DNA of 64,000 bases from Clostridia bacterium (GTDB lineage: Bacteria > Bacillota > Clostridia > Peptostreptococcales > Acidaminobacteraceae). The notes below the pieces were generated by a model. That model was given only the letters and a program-made list of their open reading frames with translations, was not told the origin of the DNA and did no database searches. Location of the stretch: assembly GCA_016937975.1 (NCBI GenBank), contig JAFGVN010000073.1, positions 1 through 64,000 on the forward strand, given 5' to 3'. This document shows, in pieces, positions 39,121 through 48,575 of this stretch (its first letter is position 1; each line of letters begins with the position of its first letter). The translations under genes and the position numbers were made by a program.

Positions 39121-39331
39121 TTAAAGGGGGAAGAAATTGTTAGATTTGTTCCTTCAATTATGACAATTTTGTATTTGTCTGAAAATTCATCATTTTTCAC
39201 AAAATTAATTTTCTTGAAAAAAACTTGTATTTCCCTTCTCCTGTGCTATAATAGCAAACGTGTTATATTTTCTATAGCACTTTTTTATTAAAAAAAATGG
39301 CTGTATAGCCAAAAGATATTAGGAGAGTACA

Positions 39332-40105
39332 ATGAAGAAGACGAGAATGATCCTTGTTGTTGCTTTCATGCTGAGTATCAGTTTATTGACTTTTGTTTCT
39401 CAAGGAGAAGAATTAGTCATGACAACAGAGCAAGATACAGTTCAGGTATATGGACTAAGTTATGAAATCAATCATGCAAAGGAAGACATGGCATCTAACC
39501 CATTGGCACAAATTCAAAAAAAGTATATTGAGCCAGATTTGGCAATTAATAATCAAGAGATGGGTGTAATCCTATACGAGCCAAATAAAAAAACCACAAT
39601 TTACGATACCCAAAGACAAGAACATTATGCTTCTGATTTGGATGAGAGAGTGGGCATAATTTTAGAGTTAACGCCGTTAGATGAAGAAACTGCAAAAATC
39701 GTATTAACCTATGCCGATGAATACGATATTAGACCATCACTGATTTTAGGCATCATGGACTTGGAAAGTAACTTCAACCAATACCTTGTAGGTACATCTC
39801 AGGATAGAGGTTACATGCAAATTATTCCAGGTACTGAAAAATGGTTGGCAAAGGCTTATGGTGAAGAACTGGGATTGACATATAATCCTGAAAACATCTT
39901 TGACCCAGAATATAATATTGCATTGGCAGTTAAATACCTGTCTGTTTTAGACGAGCAATATAAAGGCAATGTGACGAAAATGTTGACATCTTATAACCGT
40001 GGTGATGCAGGATTAAAGTCCTGGTATGAAGAACATGGGACCTATGAGACAGCATATTCCCGTGTCGTATTAAAAAGAGAAAAGAAATATTTAGAAGTTG
40101 AGTAG
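39332..40105 (+). CDS. Secreted lytic transglycosylase (SLT fold)
   Basis: Signal peptide; LILGIMDLESNFNQYLVGTSQDRGYMQIIPGT...YNPENIFDPEYNIALAVKYL...LTSYNRGDAGL. Confidence 0.9.
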   Translation: MKKTRMILVVAFMLSISLLTFVSQGEELVMTTEQDTVQVYGLSYEINHAKEDMASNPLAQIQKKYIEPDLAINNQEMGVILYEPNKKTTIYDTQRQEHYASDLDERVGIILELTPLDEETAKIVLTYADEYDIRPSLILGIMDLESNFNQYLVGTSQDRGYMQIIPGTEKWLAKAYGEELGLTYNPENIFDPEYNIALAVKYLSVLDEQYKGNVTKMLTSYNRGDAGLKSWYEEHGTYETAYSRVVLKREKKYLEVE

Positions 40106-40107
40106 CA

Positions 40108-40133
40108 GACTAACCGAAAGGTTAGTTTTTTTT
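40108..40133 (+). terminator. Rho-independent terminator
   Basis: ACTAACC-GAAA-GGTTAGT-T8. Confidence 0.85.
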
Positions 40134-40227
40134 GCGTTTCATTTCATATTTACATGGTTCTAAAGATTTGTAATTTTATGCGGAATAAATTATAATAGGA
40201 GTGCGAACTCATGTTCGAGGGGGATTT

Positions 40228-42582
40228 ATGCATAAAACTGTAATTGATATCTCTGTTAGAGAACTGATTCATCTCGTTTTTAGAGGTGGGGATTTGGATG
40301 CCAGATTTGTTGGGAAGCAACGAGCTCTTGAAGGCACCAAGGCACATCAGGTTGTTCAGAAGAGAATGGGTGATCATTATTCACCAGAAGTTACCATTAA
40401 ACATATCTTTGAAGAAGATAACTTACAGATCAATATTTCTGGTCGTATTGATGGTGTTATTCATGAAAAAACTAAGATTATCGATGAAATTAAAAGTACC
40501 TTGAGACCACTGGAGACCATAGAGGAAGATGATTATCCAATGCATTGGTTGCAAGGTGAGCTGTATGCTTATTTTTATGCAAAGGCATATGACCTAAATG
40601 AAATCACTTTGCAATTGACTTATGTGACCATTGATGATTATGCGACAAAGCATTTTCAAAGAACATATAATCTGGAAACTTTAGAGGGGATATTTCTTCA
40701 TGTCATGTCTCTATATTTGGAGTTCGCCCATAGAATAGATGATTGGAATCAAATTAGAAATGAATCGCTTCAAGATTTAGCTTTTCCCTTTAGTACCTAT
40801 CGGAATGGGCAAAGAGAGTTGGCTGTTTGTGCATATAAAACCATTAAGGAAGGGAAAAAGGCATTCATTCAAGCGCCGACGGGCATTGGAAAAACTATTT
40901 CAACGATTTTTCCAACACTAAAAGCAATGGCAGAAGATCATTGTTCAAAGATGTTTTATTTGACTGCAAAAACCATTACAAGATCAGTCGCTGAAGAAGC
41001 TTTTGAAATTATGAGAGCGAAAGGACTGAAATTAAAAACCGTTACTTTAACGGCAAAGGATAAGATTTGCTTTGAGAAAGGTGCTGCCTGTATACCTGAA
41101 GAATGTTCTTTTGCTAAGGGACATTATAATCGGGTAAATGATGCAATTAAAGATATATTGGATCATGAAGACAATTTGAATAGAATACATATAGAGCATT
41201 ATGCCCAGAAGTATCATGTGTGTCCTTTTGAGTTTGCATTGGATTTATCTTTATCAGCAGACTGTATTATATGCGATTATAATTATGTCTTTGATCCAAG
41301 GGTTAACTTGAAACGCTTTTTCCAGGATGTTAAAGGCAAATATGCTTTTCTTATAGACGAATCACATAACTTGGTGGATCGTGCCAGAGGCATGTATTCA
41401 GCTGAAATTACAAAAAAACCCTTACTTGAAATGAAGCGTCATTTAAAGGGAAAACAGGATGATGTTTTAGATAATTTTGTGAAAGTTATTACAAAATACA
41501 ATAAAGCGCTTATCGATTATAGAAAACAGTGTGAAGCAACTGAAACTTATGTTTTTGACGAAGCACCCAAAGAACTTTATCAAATCATGAGAAGATTTGT
41601 AGAAAAAGCAGATGTTATTTTAAATGACTATAAGCATCTGGTTTGCTATGATGATATTTTAGATTATTATTTTGCCACCTTGAATTTCTTAAATATCTTC
41701 GAGCTTTTTGATGAACATTATAAAACATATGTTACCAATGAGCAAGGAGACTTACACATTCATTTATTTTGTGTAGATCCAGCACATCTTATTGAAGAAA
41801 CTTTAAAATTGGGAGCAGGCACCTTGTTTTTTTCTGCAACCCTTTCACCGATGTCCTATTTTCATAGAATGTATGCCCATAAGGATGAAGATTATACACT
41901 GTTGTTGCCTTCACCCTTTGATGAACACCACAGAAGATATATGGTCGCAAGAGATGTTATGACCACTTACAAGAAACGAGCCTTTAGTTATGAGAATGTT
42001 GCCAGATACCTTCTATCTTTTGCACAGAGCAAAATGGGTAATTATATTGTGTTTTTCTCATCCTATGCTTATAAAAAAGCAGTTCTGGAGATTTTTGAAT
42101 CCTTTGAGTCTGATGTTGAGATTTTAGATCAAAAGAGAGATTTATCAGAAGAGGAAAAGGAAGCTTTTTTAAACGCTTTTCAAAAGCGAGAATCAAATTC
42201 GATGATTGGATTCTGTGTTCTTGGAGGAAGCTTTTCTGAAGGGGTAGATTTAAGAGGTGATAGGCTAATAGGAACAGCAATCGTTGGGGTTGGACTTCCA
42301 ATGGTCTGTTTGGAAAGAGAGATTATCAAATCTTATCATGAAGCCCATGATGAAGATGCCTTTAGTTATGCTTATGTTTATCCAGGGCTGAATAAAGTCA
42401 TGCAAGCTGCTGGAAGAGTGATTCGCACAGAAGAAGATAAAGGTGTTATTTTGCTTATGGATGAAAGATATGGCTACTATACTTATCAAGAAGTGATGCC
42501 ATCGGATTGGCAGCCTTATTATACGACATATTCAGATTTCAAAAGTGCCATAGAGGAGACTTGGAAAATGATACACGATTAG
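40228..42582 (+). CDS. DinG/XPD-like Fe-S helicase fused to N-terminal PD-(D/E)XK nuclease-like domain
   Basis: GRIDGVIHEKTKIIDEIKST; QAPTGIGKTISTIFP Walker A; clustered Cys (CFEKGAACIPEEC...CPFEF); LIDESHN; AAGRVIRTEED. Confidence 0.88.
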   Translation: MHKTVIDISVRELIHLVFRGGDLDARFVGKQRALEGTKAHQVVQKRMGDHYSPEVTIKHIFEEDNLQINISGRIDGVIHEKTKIIDEIKSTLRPLETIEEDDYPMHWLQGELYAYFYAKAYDLNEITLQLTYVTIDDYATKHFQRTYNLETLEGIFLHVMSLYLEFAHRIDDWNQIRNESLQDLAFPFSTYRNGQRELAVCAYKTIKEGKKAFIQAPTGIGKTISTIFPTLKAMAEDHCSKMFYLTAKTITRSVAEEAFEIMRAKGLKLKTVTLTAKDKICFEKGAACIPEECSFAKGHYNRVNDAIKDILDHEDNLNRIHIEHYAQKYHVCPFEFALDLSLSADCIICDYNYVFDPRVNLKRFFQDVKGKYAFLIDESHNLVDRARGMYSAEITKKPLLEMKRHLKGKQDDVLDNFVKVITKYNKALIDYRKQCEATETYVFDEAPKELYQIMRRFVEKADVILNDYKHLVCYDDILDYYFATLNFLNIFELFDEHYKTYVTNEQGDLHIHLFCVDPAHLIEETLKLGAGTLFFSATLSPMSYFHRMYAHKDEDYTLLLPSPFDEHHRRYMVARDVMTTYKKRAFSYENVARYLLSFAQSKMGNYIVFFSSYAYKKAVLEIFESFESDVEILDQKRDLSEEEKEAFLNAFQKRESNSMIGFCVLGGSFSEGVDLRGDRLIGTAIVGVGLPMVCLEREIIKSYHEAHDEDAFSYAYVYPGLNKVMQAAGRVIRTEEDKGVILLMDERYGYYTYQEVMPSDWQPYYTTYSDFKSAIEETWKMIHD

Positions 42583-42591
42583 GATATAGAG

Positions 42592-42621
42592 AAAAGCCGA
42601 AGACAATCTTCGGCTTTTTTT
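42592..42621. terminator. Terminator between helicase and flagellin-like genes
   Basis: AAAAGCCGAAGA-CAA-TCTTCGGCTTTTTTT. Confidence 0.9.
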
Positions 42622-42634
42622 GACAGTATTCCAA

Positions 42635-43378
42635 TCAGACCAGTAAACCTAGTTTTTCTGATTCTAAATTTTTTTGTTTCTGCAAAGCAGAGAATTGATA
42701 CTGCTCTAAAATTCTTTGTTTATTTAACTCCATCATTGATTTTGCAAGATCTGTATCGGCAATTGTAGCTCGCGAGGCAGTTTGCTGTATTGTACTCGCT
42801 TGAGTATTGTTTAAATTGGCTTGTAAGCCATTATCCTGTGCACCGATTTGACTTCTTGCTGCATTAACCTTATTGATGGCTTCATCAATTTTTCCGATGT
42901 CAAAATTACCTTCCACAGAGAATCCCTTAATGCCTAAAGATTCCAAACTGGTGTTTTCCAATTGCATCACAGTACCTTGACCATTTGCGCCTGCACCTAA
43001 AGTCTTATCTGTGAAAGAACCATCAAGAAGTTTCATGCCATTAAATTCGGTATTTTGAGCACTGCTTTGAATGGTATCAAATAAGGAATTAATTTCCTTT
43101 TGAATGATGCTTTTATCATCATTGGTTAAAATACCATTACTTGCTTGAACAGCCAACTCTTTTACTCTCAATAAAGAATCTGAAATATTGTTTAAAGATC
43201 CTTCTGCTGTACGCAGTAAATCCTGACTCGATTCTATGTTCTTTTGAGCCTGCTCATTGCCTTTAATCTGACTATTCAGTTTTTCTGATATCGCTAAGCC
43301 TGCTGGGTCTTTGGAGGCCGAGGTTAGCCTATTGCCACTGGCAATTTGTGAATACACGTCATATGCTTGAATTTTCAA
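42635..43378 (-). CDS. Short flagellin-like protein (probable TTG start)
   Basis: YSQIASGNRLTSASKDPAGLAISEKLNSQ and C-terminal SRATIADTDLAKSMMELNKQRILEQYQFSALQKQ; RBS GAGGTGAT before TTG. Confidence 0.83.
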   Translation of the reverse strand: MKIQAYDVYSQIASGNRLTSASKDPAGLAISEKLNSQIKGNEQAQKNIESSQDLLRTAEGSLNNISDSLLRVKELAVQASNGILTNDDKSIIQKEINSLFDTIQSSAQNTEFNGMKLLDGSFTDKTLGAGANGQGTVMQLENTSLESLGIKGFSVEGNFDIGKIDEAINKVNAARSQIGAQDNGLQANLNNTQASTIQQTASRATIADTDLAKSMMELNKQRILEQYQFSALQKQKNLESEKLGLLV

Positions 43379-43504
43379 GGTTATCACCTCACTGTCATTC
43401 ATATATACCCTTTTTTATGGATTTTTAAACAATTGAAAAAAGAAAGGTATTGTTAATTTTACATTATGTTGGGTATAAGCCTTAAAAAGAGAAAGGAAAA
43501 CATC

Positions 43505-44710
43505 GTGAAAATAGGATTTGGGTTAATCACCAAGGATTTTTTAACAGCAGAGCCCATAGATCAATTTATTAGAAATGCCAAGAAATTTGGACACGCAATT
43601 GATAGTGTCATTATTGGATATGGTGATCAAATTAATCGTGAGGTCATAGCCGCTTTGGAGAAAGAAGTAAAAGTACATTCAATTCATATTCGAAAATCTG
43701 TAGAATTAGACGACTATCTTACTCGGCAAGGTATGACACAGTGGGAAAGAACAGCTTTAATAGGCAATATACATAAGGATTCTGATGGTAGAGTTCCCTA
43801 TGGCAATAGCAGAAATCATATTATTATGAAGGCGATAAAAGAACATTTGGATGTTCTGATTTTCATCGACACAGATGTATATCCCGAAGTTGTCATACAT
43901 GAAAAGGATCTTTTGAAAGATGAAAAGCTGTTTTTAAGAAAAACCAGTATGGAGCATGTTTTTATACAAGAAGTTGATTTTGTTAAGGAACATTTAAAAG
44001 CCTTGTCCGATAAACACGTTGTCGTTTCTACCAGTGATTATACAGGTTATTACATTATTCCCCCAATGGCTTTTGAAGGTATGGATGATTTATTTTATGG
44101 CTTAAAAAAAGAAAGTGCTTATAACTATATCAAGGATAGCTATCAACATAATTGCTTGTCTTTAGATCATGGTATCAGACGACAACCTTTCAGAACAGAA
44201 AAAGTATTAGGAGGCAATGTTGCAATAAAACTAGAGTTGTTTAAAAGTATCGTACCATTCTTCTCCAGTGCCTATTATATGAAGGATACAAAGTACCTTA
44301 CAAGAGGAGAAGATACAGTTTTGGCTTTGCAAATGAAGGAAGTGACTTCAAAAAAATTCGTTGATATCGATATGAAGATTTTTCACAATACTTACGGTCA
44401 TTTTCCTACTGTTCCTGATATTTTAAAGGATCAATGCATCAAAGATCGATTTTTTAATGCCAGTATGGGATGGCTCGGTAGAAATCCATTTTTAAATTAC
44501 TTGTCTGGTATCAGAAAAGAATATGCCTATGAGCAAGAACACAAAAGATTAATAGCAGGCTCTCAAGCAATTTATAAATATTTGAAAGATGAAAGATTTT
44601 TATTGCTGCCAGAAGCCCATGATCTTGCCTATGCGCATTTAGATACAATGATAAAAGAATATGAAGCATTTAAAACAAGTTGGTTTAACTGGATAAGGAG
44701 GTTACAATGA
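43505..44710 (+). CDS. Glycosyltransferase-like protein (GT-A type, DxD-like IDTDVYP)
   Basis: LIFIDTDVYPEV; operonic with two further glycosyltransferases and galU; GTG start with RBS. Confidence 0.6.
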   Translation: MKIGFGLITKDFLTAEPIDQFIRNAKKFGHAIDSVIIGYGDQINREVIAALEKEVKVHSIHIRKSVELDDYLTRQGMTQWERTALIGNIHKDSDGRVPYGNSRNHIIMKAIKEHLDVLIFIDTDVYPEVVIHEKDLLKDEKLFLRKTSMEHVFIQEVDFVKEHLKALSDKHVVVSTSDYTGYYIIPPMAFEGMDDLFYGLKKESAYNYIKDSYQHNCLSLDHGIRRQPFRTEKVLGGNVAIKLELFKSIVPFFSSAYYMKDTKYLTRGEDTVLALQMKEVTSKKFVDIDMKIFHNTYGHFPTVPDILKDQCIKDRFFNASMGWLGRNPFLNYLSGIRKEYAYEQEHKRLIAGSQAIYKYLKDERFLLLPEAHDLAYAHLDTMIKEYEAFKTSWFNWIRRLQ

Positions 44711-45900
44711 GGATTTTAATTTTAAATCACTTTCCCCTTGAAGGATCAGGGAGTGGGATTTATACAAAGAACTTAGCACGAGAATTAAGTGAAATGGGTC
44801 ATGATGTGAAAGTCGTTTTTCCTGAAATTGAGTCGGTATCCTTTGATGCATTTGAAACAAGAGTGATTATGTTCAAGGGACCAGAAACTCAAGCCCCAGA
44901 AATTGATTATAATTTTCCTTGCTTTACATCACATCCAAGAAGTATCAATACATATTATGACTTATCACAAGAACAACTTGAGGCCTATGTAGATAAATTT
45001 GTTGAAGTGACTAAGGAAGAAGTAGAAACGTTTAAGCCAGATGTGATACATGCTCAGCATCTATGGATTACACCTTATGCCGCTTCTTTAACAGGCGTTC
45101 CATATATCGTTACTGCCCATGGCACGGATTTAAAAGGTTTTGTTAAAGACAAGCGATATCATAAATATGCCTTGGAAGGGGCTAAGAAAGCAAAGAAAAT
45201 TATCACCATCTCAGAACAAGTGGATGAAGAAGTGACAGCTTTGTATGGTGTGGAAAAAGAACGTAAGGTCCTTGTCTTAAATGGTTATGACGAGAACCTC
45301 TTTAAAGTTAAACCTTTAAAGAGAAGTGAGATCTTAAGTGATTTCAACATCTTCGAAGAACCTGATTATATCGTTTCATTTGCAGGTAAGCTCACACATT
45401 TTAAAGGTGTTGATGTGCTTTTGAAAGCTGCAAAGATTTATGAAAGAGCTATTGATGGGAATGTGTTAACTTTAATTGCAGGTAATGGAGAATTATATGA
45501 GGAACTTCATACCTTAAAAGAGCAATTGCACCTCCAACATGTGAGATTTTTAGGACATGTCAATCAAAATCAACTGGTTGATTTATATAATATTGCTGAT
45601 GTGAGTACAGTACCATCCAGAACAGAACCTTTTGGGTTGGTTGCCATTGAAGCCCTTGCTTGTGGGACGCCTGTAGTAGGAACCAATCAAGGTGGATTAC
45701 CTGATTTTCTCATTCCAGAAGTGGGTACATTAGTGCCAGTAGATGATGATATTGCCCTTGCAGATGCAATTGTAAAAGAAATAAAAACAGCGGACAAGGA
45801 AAAGAGAGCGAATGAAGCGGCAGCCTATGCGCTTAAGAATTTCTCTTGGAAGAAATCTATTGGCGTAGTCGCTGAATTATATGAAAGTGTCATGAAATAG
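44707..45900 (+). CDS. GT4-family glycosyltransferase
   Basis: HFPLEGSGSGIYTKNLARELSEMGHDV; VPSRTEPFGLVAIEALACGTPVVGTNQGGLPD. Confidence 0.93.
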   Translation: MRILILNHFPLEGSGSGIYTKNLARELSEMGHDVKVVFPEIESVSFDAFETRVIMFKGPETQAPEIDYNFPCFTSHPRSINTYYDLSQEQLEAYVDKFVEVTKEEVETFKPDVIHAQHLWITPYAASLTGVPYIVTAHGTDLKGFVKDKRYHKYALEGAKKAKKIITISEQVDEEVTALYGVEKERKVLVLNGYDENLFKVKPLKRSEILSDFNIFEEPDYIVSFAGKLTHFKGVDVLLKAAKIYERAIDGNVLTLIAGNGELYEELHTLKEQLHLQHVRFLGHVNQNQLVDLYNIADVSTVPSRTEPFGLVAIEALACGTPVVGTNQGGLPDFLIPEVGTLVPVDDDIALADAIVKEIKTADKEKRANEAAAYALKNFSWKKSIGVVAELYESVMK

Positions 45901-45912
45901 AAAGGAGTATAT

Positions 45913-47655
45913 ATGCGTACTACAGTTGTAATTCCAAGCTATTGGAGTAGAGTAGATAACGCTTGGCAGCCGGGTGATGCGGTTTATGATCATCCAACAC
46001 CAATCAATGGTGAAGGCACTTTGGGTAGAACTTTGGAAAGTATGAAAATACTGAACAACAAGAAATTCAAATTGGTTATTCCTATTTGTCCTACCTGTAA
46101 AGAAGTTGAAGAAGCAGCAGAGAAGAGAGTGCGTGAAATTGTTGAGAAGGCAGATTTGAATATTGAAACTTATATTTTTACAGCTGAAAATCTGAGAACA
46201 ATTCGAGGGATCTTAATTGAGAAAGGTATGAAAGATGATCAAGTAAACCTTTTGAATATTCACGGCTATTCCAATGTTAGAAATATCTGTTTGTTTGTAT
46301 CACATATTTTATCTTCTGAGGTGACTATTCTTATAGATGACGATGAGAATTTTGAAAATCCAGACTTTATTAATATGGCAAAAGAATACATAGGGAAAAG
46401 GGTCTATGGTAAGGGCGTCTATGGTGTAGCTGGTTATTATCTCAACAAGTATGATGAGTTTTATGATGATGTGGAAATGGTGCCATGGATGACTTATTGG
46501 GATCGGTTTGGTTCTAAAACAAAAGCCTTTGATAAGATTATTTCATGCGATCCAAGATTGAAAGTAACACCGTTTGCTTTTGGTGGTTTGATGGTCATTC
46601 ATAAGAACTTATTTAAAACAGTAGCCTTTGACCCTGATGTGACTCGTGGTGAAGATATTGATTATTTAGTCAATGCCAAAATGTTTGGTTTTGATTTCTT
46701 CTTGGATAATAAACTAAACATCAAGCATTTACCACCAAAGAAAAATCATCCAATCTGGAAGCGTTTTAGAGAAGATATCTATCGTTTCTTGTATGAACAA
46801 GCAAAAATAAGATCTCAAGTAGAAGTGAACAATATGACGATGGTTAAAGCGAAAAACTTTGATCCATATCCAGGCGACTTTTTAAAAGACGATTTAGAGG
46901 ACAAAATTTACAAAACCAATGTTCTCTTGGCTTTGGAATATTTAGCAGATGGAGACATAGAAGGATGTAAGGAATCTATCAAGAATATTTATTTAAGTAA
47001 ATATGAGGCCATTCCAAAAGATGATCCATTTACCAAATATAGACGTGTTCAAAAAATCTGGACACAGATTATGGAAATGACCAGTAAAGAAAGAACGGTC
47101 ATCAGAAGAGTCATGGAGGAAAACAATCTTTCACATTCTTTAAGATCTTTACAGGATATTGAAATATCTTCATTATCCAAAGAGGAGATTATATTAAGAA
47201 TCAAGCACTTTGAAGACTTTAAGGATTTAGATGAAGCTGAATTAAAATTACTTGCAGATATCACGAGTGTGAGAGGTTATAAACAAGATGAAATTGTCTT
47301 CCAGATTGGTGATACAAATTTGGAATTTATGATGATCATCAAAGGCTGTGTAAGAATTTCCAAATTTAATGATTCCAATGAAGAAATTACCTTGGCAAAT
47401 ATCTGCAGTAATGGTGTAATCGGTGAAACTTCATTGATTAAAGAAAAATACAATGTTGTAGGTATTGCAGATGAGTTTACTGAAATGCTTGTTATGAAAA
47501 AAGAAGATTTGGAAGGGCTGATTGCTTCAGATCCTAAACTAGGCGTCAAAATGCTTTACATTATTTTGGAAAGACTGTATTATAAACTCAATAAAACGAA
47601 TCTCTTGTATCGAGATAAAATTATGCAAGAAGAAGGTCTACCAGAAATGAATTAG
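45913..47655 (+). CDS. Glycosyltransferase with C-terminal cyclic-nucleotide-binding-like domain
   Basis: N-term VVIPSYWSR, ILIDDDENF, FGGLMVIHKNLF, RGEDIDYL; C-term QDEIVFQIGDTNLEFMMIIKGCVRISKF...GVIGETSLI. Confidence 0.85.
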   Translation: MRTTVVIPSYWSRVDNAWQPGDAVYDHPTPINGEGTLGRTLESMKILNNKKFKLVIPICPTCKEVEEAAEKRVREIVEKADLNIETYIFTAENLRTIRGILIEKGMKDDQVNLLNIHGYSNVRNICLFVSHILSSEVTILIDDDENFENPDFINMAKEYIGKRVYGKGVYGVAGYYLNKYDEFYDDVEMVPWMTYWDRFGSKTKAFDKIISCDPRLKVTPFAFGGLMVIHKNLFKTVAFDPDVTRGEDIDYLVNAKMFGFDFFLDNKLNIKHLPPKKNHPIWKRFREDIYRFLYEQAKIRSQVEVNNMTMVKAKNFDPYPGDFLKDDLEDKIYKTNVLLALEYLADGDIEGCKESIKNIYLSKYEAIPKDDPFTKYRRVQKIWTQIMEMTSKERTVIRRVMEENNLSHSLRSLQDIEISSLSKEEIILRIKHFEDFKDLDEAELKLLADITSVRGYKQDEIVFQIGDTNLEFMMIIKGCVRISKFNDSNEEITLANICSNGVIGETSLIKEKYNVVGIADEFTEMLVMKKEDLEGLIASDPKLGVKMLYIILERLYYKLNKTNLLYRDKIMQEEGLPEMN

Positions 47656-47664
47656 GGGGACACA

Positions 47665-48534
47665 TTGAGTGTAAAAAAAGCAGTCATCCCTGCGGCTGGT
47701 TTTGGTACTAGGTTTTTACCTATGACTAAGGCTACGCCAAAGGAAATGTTGAATATAATTGATAAACCTGCCATTCAGTATATTGTAGAAGAAGCAGTTC
47801 AATCGGGTATTGAAGAAATTCTCATCATCACCATGCGCAACAAATCATCTATTGAGAATCACTTTGATGCATCACCTGAATTGGAATCCATACTCTTAAA
47901 ACAAAATAAAGAAGCCTTGTACAAAAAAACCCAGGCAGTTTCTCAATTAGCTGATATCTTTTACAAAAGACAAAAAAACATCAGTGGTTTGGGACAAGCA
48001 ATTCTAGAAGCAAAAGCTTTTGTAGGTAATGAACCTTTTGCTGTCTTGTTAGCCGATGATCTCATTGTCAGTGAAGTTCCTTGCTTAAAGCAACTCATCA
48101 GCATCTTTGAGGATAAGAAGGCTTCAACTATTGGTGTTCAAAAAGTTGAAAGTTGGGAAGTGGAGAAGTATGGGATTGTGGAAGGCACAGGAGCAGACCA
48201 TAAACTTCTTAAAGTAAAACATCTTGTTGAAAAACCTTTAGAAGAGGATGCGCCAAGTGAAATGGCCATTTTAGGACGCTATGTCTTAACCCCAGGTATT
48301 TTTGAAATCCTCGAAAACACAGAACCTGGGTATAACGGTGAATTACAACTTACAGATGCACTGAATACTTTGTCTAAAAAAGAAGAGGTTTATGCTTTTC
48401 AATTTGATGGAACAAGATTTGATTTAGGAGATAAGTTAGGTTATCTAAAAGCAACTGTAACCTTAGCCTTACAGCATGAAGAACTACAAGATGATTTCAG
48501 AGTTTTTATAAAGAACCTCAGTAAAAATCTTTAA
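47665..48534 (+). CDS. galU: UTP-glucose-1-phosphate uridylyltransferase (TTG start)
   Basis: KAVIPAAGFGTRFLPMTKATPKEMLNIIDKPAIQYIVEEAV. Confidence 0.95.
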   Translation: MSVKKAVIPAAGFGTRFLPMTKATPKEMLNIIDKPAIQYIVEEAVQSGIEEILIITMRNKSSIENHFDASPELESILLKQNKEALYKKTQAVSQLADIFYKRQKNISGLGQAILEAKAFVGNEPFAVLLADDLIVSEVPCLKQLISIFEDKKASTIGVQKVESWEVEKYGIVEGTGADHKLLKVKHLVEKPLEEDAPSEMAILGRYVLTPGIFEILENTEPGYNGELQLTDALNTLSKKEEVYAFQFDGTRFDLGDKLGYLKATVTLALQHEELQDDFRVFIKNLSKNL

Positions 48535-48560
48535 TCCCAAGCAAGGCTTGGGATTTTTTT
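48534..48560 (+). terminator. Rho-independent terminator
   Basis: ATCCCAAGC-AAG-GCTTGGGAT-T7. Confidence 0.88.
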
Positions 48561-48575
48561 GTTAAGATTTTGCTC

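Noticed and set aside
39085-39330. c-di-AMP or c-di-GMP riboswitch before the lytic transglycosylase
   Set aside because: No recognisable ydaO or GEMM core motif was found despite the plausible gene context
41984-42301. 105-aa minus-strand ORF
   Set aside because: Antisense to conserved helicase motifs
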